64,000 nt of DNA from Marinifilum_A sediminis (GTDB taxonomy: Bacteria; Bacteroidota; Bacteroidia; Bacteroidales; Marinifilaceae), in contig CANMCX010000017.1 in the NCBI GenBank assembly GCA_947496465.1, forward strand, positions 1 to 64,000. Direction: 5' to 3'. Positions 18,518 to 26,581 of the stretch are shown in pieces. The notes beneath the pieces were generated by a model, which saw nothing but the letters and a program-made list of their open reading frames with translations, did no database searches and was not told the DNA's origin. Each line of letters opens with the position of its first letter. The first letter of the stretch is position 1. The position numbers and the translations under genes were made by a program.

Positions 18518-19792
18518 TTATTCTTCGTACATAAATTTATCCGTGAAAGCAGGTTTTAAATCATCTAACCAAAGTGCTTTTGGATCGTATTTGGCAAAGA
18601 ATGGTTGTCCTACCCAGTCTGATTTTCTTCCCTGAATAAAGTTTAGAACAAATACTTTTTCGCCATTAATTTCGGTGATACCAGCAACTTGTACTTTACC
18701 AGGATTAGCTGACATACTAGGTCCACGAACGGTACGGCAAACACCACTTACCTGAGAATAAGCTTTACGGAAGATGTTCCATGCTTCTTCTAAAGTAATC
18801 GCAAAATATTCCTGAGCACCCGTTTCGCGAGCAATAAACATGTAGTAAGGAATCATTCCCATATCTACTTGTTTTCTCCACATGCGAGCCCACATATCCG
18901 CATCATCATTCAAATGCTTCATTAGTGGCGACTGAGTTCTGATAACAGCACCTGTTGCACGAATGTTTTTAACGGCTTGGGCTACAGCTTCGGTACTCAT
19001 TTCGTTAATGTGGTTGAAATGTGCCATAATAGACAAATTCAATCCGTTGTCAGCAATCTTTTGGAATACATCCAATAATTGTTGAGCATCATCATCCGAT
19101 GTGTAACGGTATGGCCAGTATCCTAATGTTTTGGTACCAATACGAATGGTTTTCAAGTTTGGAATATCAGCCGCAAGAATTGCATCGATATAGTTCTCAA
19201 ACATTTTCGATTTCATTACCATTGGATCTCCACCCGTAAACAGTAAATCTGTAATTTGTGGATTTTCTCTTAAGTAAGCAATCACCAAATCAACTTGTTT
19301 CATGGCAAACTTCAATTCATCGATTCCTGTAAATTGAGGCCAACGGAAACAAAAAGTACAATACGCATGACAAGTTTGTCCCTGAGTTGGGAAAAATAGC
19401 ATGGTTTCATTGTATTTGTGTTGAATACCAACCAATTTCTCTCCATTCAGTTCGGGAACATTATGAACCTGTCCGGCAGGGTTTGGATTTAAATCCATCC
19501 TGATTTGATTGGCAGCTTTGGTAATTTCCGGGCGAGATGCACCACTCTTGATTAATTCAGCCATGCGATCGTAATGCTTGGCCGATAACATATCTTTTTG
19601 AGGAAATGTTAGGATGAAAATTGGATCATTTTCAAAATTATCCCAATCAATTAACTCATCAACTACATAGTTATTTGCTTTAAATGGAAGAACCTCTCCA
19701 ACTACCTCGATGTCAAAAATCTGCTCTTCACTCAATCTACTGATTTGAGGGATTTTCTTAAAGGTCTTCAATGTGTAAGCTCTATACTTCAT
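18518..19792 (-). CDS. KamA-family radical SAM aminomutase with non-lysine-type pocket
   Basis: The 424-residue protein has the radical SAM CX3CX2C motif at Cys141, Cys145 and Cys148, the GGDP motif (187-190) and the PLP-binding lysine region (NPGK, Lys366). The QSPLMKHLND stretch (287-296) aligns well with lysine 2,3-aminomutase. In that enzyme Arg134 holds the carboxylate, and Asp293 and Asp330 hold the lysine side-chain amine. Here the carboxylate Arg is kept (Arg150), but the Asp293 position reads Arg322 (IARETGAQEYF) and the Asp330 region reads SANPGK. A lysine substrate is therefore unlikely, and an acidic amino acid such as glutamate is possible. It is monocistronic with its own terminator. 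Confidence 0.82.
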   Translation of the reverse strand: MKYRAYTLKTFKKIPQISRLSEEQIFDIEVVGEVLPFKANNYVVDELIDWDNFENDPIFILTFPQKDMLSAKHYDRMAELIKSGASRPEITKAANQIRMDLNPNPAGQVHNVPELNGEKLVGIQHKYNETMLFFPTQGQTCHAYCTFCFRWPQFTGIDELKFAMKQVDLVIAYLRENPQITDLLFTGGDPMVMKSKMFENYIDAILAADIPNLKTIRIGTKTLGYWPYRYTSDDDAQQLLDVFQKIADNGLNLSIMAHFNHINEMSTEAVAQAVKNIRATGAVIRTQSPLMKHLNDDADMWARMWRKQVDMGMIPYYMFIARETGAQEYFAITLEEAWNIFRKAYSQVSGVCRTVRGPSMSANPGKVQVAGITEINGEKVFVLNFIQGRKSDWVGQPFFAKYDPKALWLDDLKPAFTDKFMYEE

Positions 19793-20276
19793 AGGCTAAT
19801 ATCCGGTTTTGATGTTTTAACATACAATCGAGTTGTGAAAACGATTGCTTTAGTTGTAATTCGTTTATTCAAAATCAAGCTATTAGGATATGGTAGCAAC
19901 GAAATTGGTGAAAACTCGTGCGAGTCATAGGCTACAATTAGGATTCCTTATATAAAATTAAGGAAAAAATGGGATATTTTCCATATAAACTGTTCATAGT
20001 CAGCTGTAAAAGGAAGGCTATTATCCCAGTGTATCAAATAGCTGTGGCACAAAAGTATATTTTTTAAATCTCTTAAACAAGGGGGGAATGCCTATATAAA
20101 ATGTGCAGTGTTAAGGATTTAACTTTTCAGACCTTCTTATTTGTTTTGCAGGAATGACTCATAAAGATTACTTTTGCTGAGGATCAGACAGAAGATGCAC
20201 GGCTTGTAAAATCCTTATTTAACAGGTATTTCGTGTATTCTAAATAAAATTTTTTTAGCATTTCGATATTTATTTA
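19793..20276. other. 484-base divergent intergenic region
   Basis: This lies between the divergent KamA-family and U32 peptidase genes. I see no RNA gene, repeat or protein-like frame. It must carry two promoters; several T-rich boxes are present but none is clear enough to name. Confidence 0.4.
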
Positions 20277-21533
20277 ATGAAAAGAAGTGAGATAGAGTTA
20301 ATGGCACCAGTAGGTTCATATGAATCATTAATGGCTGCCGTTCAAGGAGGAGCCAATTCGATATATTTTGGAATTGAGCAATTGAATATGCGTTCCAGAT
20401 CGGCGAACAATTTTACCTTTGAAGATCTACGCAAGATTGCCTCAATTTGTAAAGAGAATAACATGAAATCTTACTTGACTGTTAATACGGTTTTGTTCGA
20501 TCATGATATTAAATTAATGTATAAGATTGTTGATGCAGCAAAGAAGAGTGGTGTTACTGCCATTATTGCTTCCGATGTTTCGGCAATCATGTATGCACGA
20601 TCGATCGATGTTGAAGTTCACATCTCTACACAATGCAATATTACCAATATTGAAGCAGTTAAGTTTTATTCACAGTTTGCCGATGTTGTTGTGCTTGCAA
20701 GGGAATTGAATCTAAATCAGGTAAAAGGAATTTACGATCAGATTTTAGAGCAGGACATTCGCGGACCAAAGGGTGAATTGGTTCAAATTGAGATGTTTGC
20801 ACACGGTGCGCTTTGCATGGCGGTTTCAGGAAAATGCTATTTGAGTTTGCATGAGAAAAATGCTTCGGCAAATCGTGGTGCTTGCATGCAAACCTGTCGT
20901 AAGGCGTATACAGTTATCGAAAAGGAATCAGGAAACGAGTTGGAGATTGACAATGAATTTATCATGTCGCCTCAGGATTTGTGTACCATTGGCTTTTTAA
21001 ATAAGTTAATTGATGCAGGGGTTCGTGTTCTTAAATTTGAAGGTAGAGCTCGCTCTCCGGAATATGTAAAAACAGTTGTTTCTTCGTATAGTGAGGCTGT
21101 TGATGCTTATTTGGATGGAACTTACGATGAGGAGAAGATAGATACCTGGATGGAAAAGCTTTCAACGGTTTTTAACCGAGGGTTCTGGAATGGATATTAT
21201 TTGGGGCAAAAACTAGGAGAGTGGAGTTCGAAATATGGAAATCGAGCGACCAAGCGTAAAATGCTAATTGGTAAAGGAACCAACTATTTTACCAAAATTA
21301 AAGTGGCTGAATTCCAATTGGAATCTAACGAGTTAAAAGTTGGTGATGAGATTTTAATTACCGGACCAACTACGGGAGTTGTTGAAACTACAATTAAAGA
21401 AATTCGTGTTGATTTAAAACCAGTTGAAAAAGCTGTTAAAGGGGATAGTTTCTCTATTGCTTTGGATACAATGATTCGTCGATCGGATAAACTTTACAAA
21501 GTGGTTGAAGTGACCAATGATCTAATTCAATAA
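20277..21533 (+). CDS. Peptidase U32 family protein
   Basis: This 418-residue protein begins LMAPVGSYESLMAAVQGGANSIYFG, the usual U32 opening, with a TIM-barrel-like layout. The U32 signature is present at about 164-180 (IEMFAHGALCMAVSGKC), with further cysteines in ACMQTCRK (about 202-209). The C-terminal part (about 335-415) is the beta domain seen in YegQ/RlhA-type members. Some family members act in RNA hydroxylation (RlhA, TrhP) and others are described as proteases, so the exact substrate is open. The gene is followed 47 bases later by a TlpA-like gene. Confidence 0.88.
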   Translation: MKRSEIELMAPVGSYESLMAAVQGGANSIYFGIEQLNMRSRSANNFTFEDLRKIASICKENNMKSYLTVNTVLFDHDIKLMYKIVDAAKKSGVTAIIASDVSAIMYARSIDVEVHISTQCNITNIEAVKFYSQFADVVVLARELNLNQVKGIYDQILEQDIRGPKGELVQIEMFAHGALCMAVSGKCYLSLHEKNASANRGACMQTCRKAYTVIEKESGNELEIDNEFIMSPQDLCTIGFLNKLIDAGVRVLKFEGRARSPEYVKTVVSSYSEAVDAYLDGTYDEEKIDTWMEKLSTVFNRGFWNGYYLGQKLGEWSSKYGNRATKRKMLIGKGTNYFTKIKVAEFQLESNELKVGDEILITGPTTGVVETTIKEIRVDLKPVEKAVKGDSFSIALDTMIRRSDKLYKVVEVTNDLIQ

Positions 21534-21544
21534 ACAAAATGTAC

Positions 21545-21564
21545 AGACGCACGGTCGTGCGTCT
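21545..21564. repeat. Short perfect palindrome
   Basis: An 8-bp perfect inverted repeat (agacgcac / gtgcgtct) with a GGTC loop fills the gap between the U32 gene and the TlpA-like gene. It resembles dispersed gagacgcac-type palindromes seen in other Bacteroidota and cyanobacteria (from memory). It has no T tract, so it is not a terminator. Confidence 0.55.
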
Positions 21565-21580
21565 CTTATCAATAGAAAAT

Positions 21581-22084
21581 ATGAAAAAATTACTCTTTAC
21601 ACTAGTTGCGTTAATCGCAGTATCAACTTTGTTTGCTAACGACTACAAAGGTTCTTTGTTGAAAAATGGAGACAATGTTCCAGAATTTAAAGTCACAACT
21701 CTTGATGGAAAAGAGATAGCAATTGCTGACTTAAAGGGCAAAGTTGTACTGATTAACTTTTTTGCAACCTGGTGCGGACCTTGTATGAAAGAATTGCCAG
21801 AAGTTGAGTCTCAGTTATGGCCTAAATTCAAGAATGAAAATTTTGTGATGGTTTCCATTGGTCGTGAGCACACAAAAGAGCAGTTGTTGAAATGGAACAA
21901 GAAGAAAGGTTTTACTTTCCCAATAGCACCAGATCCTAAACGTGAGGTTTATTCAAAATTTGCGAGTCAATACATTCCTCGTAACTTTATCGTTGATAAG
22001 AGTGGAAAAATTGTTTGGCAAGGTGTGGGATTCGATCAAAAAGAGTTGGGTCACATGATCAAAACCATTCAGGAAAACTTGTAA
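21581..22084 (+). CDS. TlpA-like exported thiol-disulfide oxidoreductase
   Basis: The protein has 167 residues from the ATG at 21581; an upstream ATG at 21539 would run through the palindrome and mask the signal peptide MKKLLFTLVALIAVSTLFA. The mature part is a TlpA/ResA-type thioredoxin fold with the redox motif FFATWCGPCMKELP and the cis-Pro loop YIPRNFIVD. It should act on periplasmic thiols, for example in cytochrome or envelope protein maturation. The neighbouring U32 and DUF2797 genes on the same strand suggest one transcript, but no functional link is evident. Confidence 0.88.
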   Translation: MKKLLFTLVALIAVSTLFANDYKGSLLKNGDNVPEFKVTTLDGKEIAIADLKGKVVLINFFATWCGPCMKELPEVESQLWPKFKNENFVMVSIGREHTKEQLLKWNKKKGFTFPIAPDPKREVYSKFASQYIPRNFIVDKSGKIVWQGVGFDQKELGHMIKTIQENL

Positions 22085-22096
22085 CAGACGAACAGA

Positions 22097-22891
22097 ATGC
22101 AGGGAAATATTAGAAAAATGTATACCCATTTAGGGGAGAATGTTGACTATAAATTGCCTATTGGTGATGAATTAGTTGATATGAACTCGTTGATTGGAAA
22201 AGAAATAAGTTTTAAATATTTGGGACAGATAAATTGTATTTATTGTGGAAAGAAAACCAAAACTTCTTTCTCGCAAGGATACTGTTACTCTTGTTTCACT
22301 ACGCTTCCACAAACCGATCCAAGCATTGTTCGTCCGGAATTGGATTTGTCCTATTTAGGAATATCCCGGGATATGGAGTGGGCTAAGGAGAATTCTTTGA
22401 AGCCTCACTATGTATATTTGGCTTATTCAGGTAATTTAAAAGTGGGAGTGACCAGGGAGTCTCAGGTTCCAACTCGTTGGATGGATCAGGGAGCTACCAG
22501 GGCTATAAAATTGGCAAAAACACCAAACAGACATATTGCAGGGGTTATTGAGGTGGCTTTAAAGGAGCATTTTTCTGATAAAACCAATTGGAGAGAGATG
22601 CTGAAGCAAGAAAATCATACGGATATTGATTTGCTGGCTGAGAAGAACAAGGCAGCAGATCTATTGCATCCTGAGTTGAAGCAGTATCTCAGTAATGAGG
22701 ATGAGGTTTACAAGATTGCTTTCCCAGTTACCGAAACTCTTGATAAGATCAAAAGCTTTGGTTTTGAGAAAGTCAGTGAGTATACCGGAGTTTTAAAAGG
22801 AATTAAGGGGCAATACCTTATTTTTGAAGGAGGACAAGTTATAAATATTCGAAAACATAGCGGATATTTAATCGAATTGAAAGCAGAATAG
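22097..22891 (+). CDS. DUF2797 family protein
   Basis: The 264-residue protein begins MQGNIRKM, as family members usually do. A zinc-ribbon-like CIYCGKKTK...YCYSC lies at about residues 50-72, followed by the conserved YVYLAYSGNLKVGVTR block (about 109-125) and TRWMDQGA. This block resembles a GIY-YIG-like nuclease core in shape, which would suggest nucleic acid binding, but the family has no established function that I can recall. It is 12 bases after the TlpA-like gene and precedes ilvE. Confidence 0.85.
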   Translation: MQGNIRKMYTHLGENVDYKLPIGDELVDMNSLIGKEISFKYLGQINCIYCGKKTKTSFSQGYCYSCFTTLPQTDPSIVRPELDLSYLGISRDMEWAKENSLKPHYVYLAYSGNLKVGVTRESQVPTRWMDQGATRAIKLAKTPNRHIAGVIEVALKEHFSDKTNWREMLKQENHTDIDLLAEKNKAADLLHPELKQYLSNEDEVYKIAFPVTETLDKIKSFGFEKVSEYTGVLKGIKGQYLIFEGGQVINIRKHSGYLIELKAE

Positions 22892-23003
22892 GTAAAAAAG
22901 AGTAAAATTGTAGGCAAAAAGATCAAATTTCTTGATACATTTGCCTTATATCTTTTATACTTAAATAAAAACAAAACACTAATCGCTAAATTCATATCTG
23001 AAA

Positions 23004-24020
23004 ATGGAAAACATAGACTGGAAAGAATTTGGTTTTGGTTACACTAAAACCGATTACAATGTTCGTTGTCACTATCGTGATGGAAAATGGGGAGAATTAG
23101 AAGTTTCTTCTTCTGATCAGGTTAATGTGCACATTGCAGCTACTGGCTTACATTACGGACAGCAGGCATTCGAAGGTTTAAAAGCATTTAAAGGTCCTGA
23201 TGGAAAGGTAAGAGTATTTCGCATCGATGAGAACGGAAAACGTCTTCAGAATTCTTCTAATGGTATTATGATGGCTGAAATGCCTCTTGAATTGTTTGAA
23301 GAAGCTGTAACTAAGGCAATCAAATTAAACGAAAGATGGGTTCCTCCTTACGAATCGGGTGCTTCTCTTTATATTCGTCCAGTTCTTTTTGGTAATGGTG
23401 CACAAGTTGGTGTCAACCCAGCGCCGGAATACACATTTGCTGTATTCGTAATGCCGGTAGGACCTTATTTCAAAGAAGGTTTCAAACCAACTGACTATGT
23501 AATTTATCGTGAGTACGATCGTGCTGCTCCACAGGGAACAGGTACTATCAAAGTTGGTGGTAACTATGCTTCATCTTTAAGAGGAGGAACACGTGCACAC
23601 GATGAGGGATTTTCTGCAGTACTATTCTTAGACGCTAAGGAAAAGAAATATATTGACGAGTGTGGACCTGCTAACTTCTTTGGAATTAAGGATAACTCGT
23701 ATGTAACTCCAAAATCAAACTCAATTTTACCTTCTATAACAAACAAAAGTTTGTGTCAGATCGCTGAAGATATGGGTATGACTGTAGAGCGTAGACCAAT
23801 TACTGTTGAAGAATTGGCTGACTTTACGGAAGCTGGTGCTTGTGGTACTGCTGCTGTAATTTCTCCAATTCGTAAGATTGTTGACGCAGATAATAAAATT
23901 GATTATTTCTACGGTGATGAGGCTGGTAAGACAAGTTTCAAATTGTATGAAACACTTCGTGGAATTCAGTACGGAACTATTGAAGACAAACACAATTGGA
24001 ATACAATTATCGAGTTTTAA
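23004..24020 (+). CDS. ilvE: Branched-chain amino acid aminotransferase
   Basis: This 338-residue fold-type IV PLP enzyme transfers the amino group between glutamate and the 2-oxo acids of Leu, Ile and Val. The family landmarks are present: LHYGQQAFEGLKAF (about 51-64), SLYIRPVLFGNG, the PLP lysine in GTIKVGGNYASSL (about 179-191), and the phosphate-binding TEAGACGTAAVISPI (about 276-290). The length is typical of the long bacterial BCAT type. A TACATTTG box at 22936-22943 fits the phylum's -7 consensus, though no -33 box is well placed. The bidirectional terminator at 24051 follows. Confidence 0.93.
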   Translation: MENIDWKEFGFGYTKTDYNVRCHYRDGKWGELEVSSSDQVNVHIAATGLHYGQQAFEGLKAFKGPDGKVRVFRIDENGKRLQNSSNGIMMAEMPLELFEEAVTKAIKLNERWVPPYESGASLYIRPVLFGNGAQVGVNPAPEYTFAVFVMPVGPYFKEGFKPTDYVIYREYDRAAPQGTGTIKVGGNYASSLRGGTRAHDEGFSAVLFLDAKEKKYIDECGPANFFGIKDNSYVTPKSNSILPSITNKSLCQIAEDMGMTVERRPITVEELADFTEAGACGTAAVISPIRKIVDADNKIDYFYGDEAGKTSFKLYETLRGIQYGTIEDKHNWNTIIEF

Positions 24021-24050
24021 TCGATAATTATTATTCCTTTGATAATATAG

Positions 24051-24086
24051 AAAAAGCATCAAGGTTAGTACTTGATGCTTTTTTAG
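24051..24086. terminator. Bidirectional terminator between ilvE and ahpF
   Basis: Inverted repeat aaagcatcaag / cttgatgctttt with a short loop, flanked by an A tract on the left and a T tract on the right. It lies between the convergent ilvE and ahpF genes and can serve both. Confidence 0.85.
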
Positions 24087-24105
24087 TTGTAAGTATTTTG
24101 TTTGC

Positions 24106-25665
24106 TTAGTTTGTCAATTGAAGACCTTTAATCTGATCATCAAAAGCAGAAAGAGCAGCTTTTGATCCTTCGCCCATGGCAATTACAATTTGCTTGTAAG
24201 GAACAATTGAAACATCGCCAGCCGCATAAATTCCAGCTTGATTTGTTCTGCAATGTGAATCAATCTCAATTTCACCAATTCTATTCGTTTTTACGGTATC
24301 CGAAAAGGCTTTACTGTTCGCGTTAAGACCAATTTGAACAAATACACCATCGGTGGTTAACACTTCTTCTTGTTCGGTTTCTCTGTTCTTATATTTGATC
24401 GAATTTACTTTGCTTCCGTCACCTTCGATACTTAATGTTTGAGCATTGGTTCTAACTTTTACATTCGATAATTGCTTAATCTTATCCTGAAGTACCTGGT
24501 CACCTTTTAATTCGTCCATAAACTCAAGAACTTCAACTTCCGTAGCTATTGAAGATAAGTCAATGGCAGCTTCTAGTCCAGAGTTTCCTCCTCCAATTAC
24601 AACCACCTTTTTTCCTTTGTAAAATGGACCGTCGCAATGGGTACAGAATGCAACACCTGAGCCTATGTAATCACTTTCGCCAGGAATATTTAGTTTTTTC
24701 CAGCTAGCACCTGTTGCAATAATTAGCGCTGGAGTAGTTAAGCTTTCACTTAATGATGTTGTAAGTGTTTTTATTCCATCTATTACATCCAATTTCTCTA
24801 TAATACGGTTATCTAATATATCAATTGGGTAATCGTTAAGGTGTTTCATAAGGTTGCCCGATAGTTCAGCGCCACTGGTTTTTGGAATTGAAATCATATT
24901 TTCGATAGAAACTGTTTCGGTAACCTGTCCACCAATTTTCTCGGCTACAATGGCAACCGAAAACCCTTTACGGGCTGAATAAACGGCTGCAGAAACTCCT
25001 GCAGGACCACCTCCGGCAACAATTATATCATATTTTTTGTCTGGCTGTACCTTTTGAGTAAAATCGGTACCAAATTGCTCTTCTATTTTTCCCAATAATT
25101 CACCCAAGGATGAACGACCCACATGCAATTGTTTCCCATTAGCATAAACACTTGGTACTGCCTGTATGTTCAGTTTGTCAACTTCTTCTTGATTAATAGC
25201 TCCATCAATTATTTCGTGTGAAATATTTGGATTTAGGAAAGCTAAAATATTTAATGCCTGGACAACATCTGGACAATTGGTACAGGATAGAGAAATAAAA
25301 CTTTTCAGTTTCACATTTGCTGTTATTGCTTGAATTCTTTTGGTAAGAATTTCATCTGGTAAGTTTTTGCCAATTCCATCCAGATTCAATACAGCCAAAA
25401 GTAATGTTGTAAATTCATGTCCGTTTGGAACAGCTTTAAATACTACATTGGTATTTTGATTGTTTTGTAAGATATTGAATGATAAGCTATAAGATTCAAG
25501 TATTTCTACCGATACTTTATCGGAACAAGAAGCAACATCTTCTAATAGAGATACTAACTCCTTTTTACTTGAATGAGATGATGCGACATTAATTTGAAAA
25601 GTATATTGATTTTTGAGAGAGGAGAATAAATCAATAACCTGTTTTTTTATTGTTTGTTCCAGCAT
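24106..25665 (-). CDS. ahpF: Alkyl hydroperoxide reductase subunit F
   Basis: The protein has 519 residues from the ATG at 25665; ten more in-frame codons upstream fall inside the intercistronic hairpin, so the later start is chosen. Residues 1-200 form the paired thioredoxin-like N-terminal domain with a CxxC (SCTNCPDVV). Then come the FAD site (VAGGGPAGVSAAVYSARKG), the thioredoxin-reductase-type redox pair CTHCDGPF, the NAD-binding GGGNSGLEAAIDL and a C-terminal GIYAAGDVS. It passes electrons from NADH to AhpC. It lies 62 bases downstream of ahpC on the same strand, separated by a hairpin. Confidence 0.95.
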   Translation of the reverse strand: MLEQTIKKQVIDLFSSLKNQYTFQINVASSHSSKKELVSLLEDVASCSDKVSVEILESYSLSFNILQNNQNTNVVFKAVPNGHEFTTLLLAVLNLDGIGKNLPDEILTKRIQAITANVKLKSFISLSCTNCPDVVQALNILAFLNPNISHEIIDGAINQEEVDKLNIQAVPSVYANGKQLHVGRSSLGELLGKIEEQFGTDFTQKVQPDKKYDIIVAGGGPAGVSAAVYSARKGFSVAIVAEKIGGQVTETVSIENMISIPKTSGAELSGNLMKHLNDYPIDILDNRIIEKLDVIDGIKTLTTSLSESLTTPALIIATGASWKKLNIPGESDYIGSGVAFCTHCDGPFYKGKKVVVIGGGNSGLEAAIDLSSIATEVEVLEFMDELKGDQVLQDKIKQLSNVKVRTNAQTLSIEGDGSKVNSIKYKNRETEQEEVLTTDGVFVQIGLNANSKAFSDTVKTNRIGEIEIDSHCRTNQAGIYAAGDVSIVPYKQIVIAMGEGSKAALSAFDDQIKGLQLTN

Positions 25666-25683
25666 TGTTTTTGATTTTGAAAA

Positions 25684-25714
25684 AGACAATCTCAAAGAAT
25701 GTATGAGATTGTCT
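25684..25714 (-). terminator. Intercistronic terminator/attenuator between ahpC and ahpF
   Basis: A perfect 11-bp stem (25684-25694 with 25704-25714) with a 9-base loop is followed on the minus strand by tttttc. It stands 14 bases after the ahpC stop and 19 bases before the ahpF start. It should reduce ahpF transcription relative to ahpC, or stabilise the 3' end of an ahpC-only message. Confidence 0.75.
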
Positions 25715-25727
25715 TGAGTGTGTGTTC

Positions 25728-26291
25728 TTATATTTTACCAACTAAATCAATACTTGGTTCAAGAGTCTCATTTCCTTCTTTCCATTTGGCAGGACATACT
25801 TCCGAAGGATTTTTAGCTACAAATTGCAAGGCTTTTAATCTTCTTAATAATTCTTCTGCATTACGACCTACATTTCCTGCAACAACTTCATAGGCTACAA
25901 TTTCACCTTCAGGATTTACAATAAAAGTTCCTCGTTCTGCCAAACCAACTTCTTCAATCATTACGTCGAAACCACGAGATAAAACTCCTGTTGGATCAGC
26001 TAGCATTGGATATTGAATTTTCTTGATGGTATCAGAAGTATCGTGCCATGCTTTATGAACAAAGTGAGTATCGGTTGATACAGAATAAATTTCTGTGTCA
26101 GCAGCTTTAAATTCAGGATAAAGATTTGCAAGATCTTCTAACTCTGTTGGGCATACAAAAGTAAAATCGGCAGGATAAAAGAAAAATACAGACCACTTAC
26201 CTAATAAATCTGACTTTTTAACGCTTTTAAAATCGTTGTTTACAAATGCTTGTGCTTCAAAATCGACTACTTGCTTTCCAATTTGTGACAT
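25728..26291 (-). CDS. ahpC: Alkyl hydroperoxide reductase subunit C (2-Cys peroxiredoxin)
   Basis: This 187-residue typical 2-Cys peroxiredoxin reduces hydrogen peroxide and organic peroxides. The peroxidatic Cys47 is in FYPADFTFVCPTE, and the resolving Cys165 in SEVCPAKWK. The length matches the AhpC subfamily exactly, and the adjacent ahpF supplies its reductant. A good Bacteroidota-type promoter lies 50-80 bases upstream. No OxyR gene is in the window, though OxyR usually controls these genes in the phylum. Confidence 0.96.
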   Translation of the reverse strand: MSQIGKQVVDFEAQAFVNNDFKSVKKSDLLGKWSVFFFYPADFTFVCPTELEDLANLYPEFKAADTEIYSVSTDTHFVHKAWHDTSDTIKKIQYPMLADPTGVLSRGFDVMIEEVGLAERGTFIVNPEGEIVAYEVVAGNVGRNAEELLRRLKALQFVAKNPSEVCPAKWKEGNETLEPSIDLVGKI

Positions 26292-26340
26292 ATTTTCTGT
26301 TTTAATGTAATTATTTATTGTTTTGTTATTTTCTATGGTG

Positions 26341-26371
26341 CAAATCTATATTGAGCATTGATATAAATCAA
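26341..26371 (-). promoter_or_regulatory. Predicted promoter of ahpC
   Basis: On the minus strand a tagatttg box (26348-26341) matches the Bacteroidota -7 consensus TAnnTTTG, with ttg at 26371-26369 twenty bases upstream. The start codon of ahpC is about 50 bases downstream. Confidence 0.6.
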
Positions 26372-26469
26372 ATAGATAATAAATACAAAACGATAGATAA
26401 AATCAATATCAGTAATTGGAATACCTGATAAATAGATGTTTTTAGAGAAATTATGACTTGGAAAAATAG

Positions 26470-26509
26470 GTAAAAATAAACGAGCACAATATAAAAATGT
26501 GCTCGTTTT
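26470..26509 (-). terminator. Terminator after the aminotransferase gene
   Basis: A perfect 11-bp stem (aaacgagcaca at 26478-26488, tgtgctcgttt at 26499-26509) with a 10-base A/T loop is followed on the minus strand by a T-rich tract. It lies about 70 bases beyond the stop of the aminotransferase gene at 26582. Confidence 0.8.
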
Positions 26510-26581
26510 TCTCATTGTAAGGTGAGAATTAGGATTTATTAATAAAAAATGTTTGTTTCGATTTATATCAAAAACAAACGA

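Noticed and set aside
18518..19792. Naming the KamA-family gene as lysine 2,3-aminomutase
   Set aside because: The two Asp residues that hold the lysine side chain are not present at the aligned places.
19745..19930. 61-codon frame at the start of the KamA divergent region
   Set aside because: It overlaps the KamA gene end on the other strand and shows no motif or signal.
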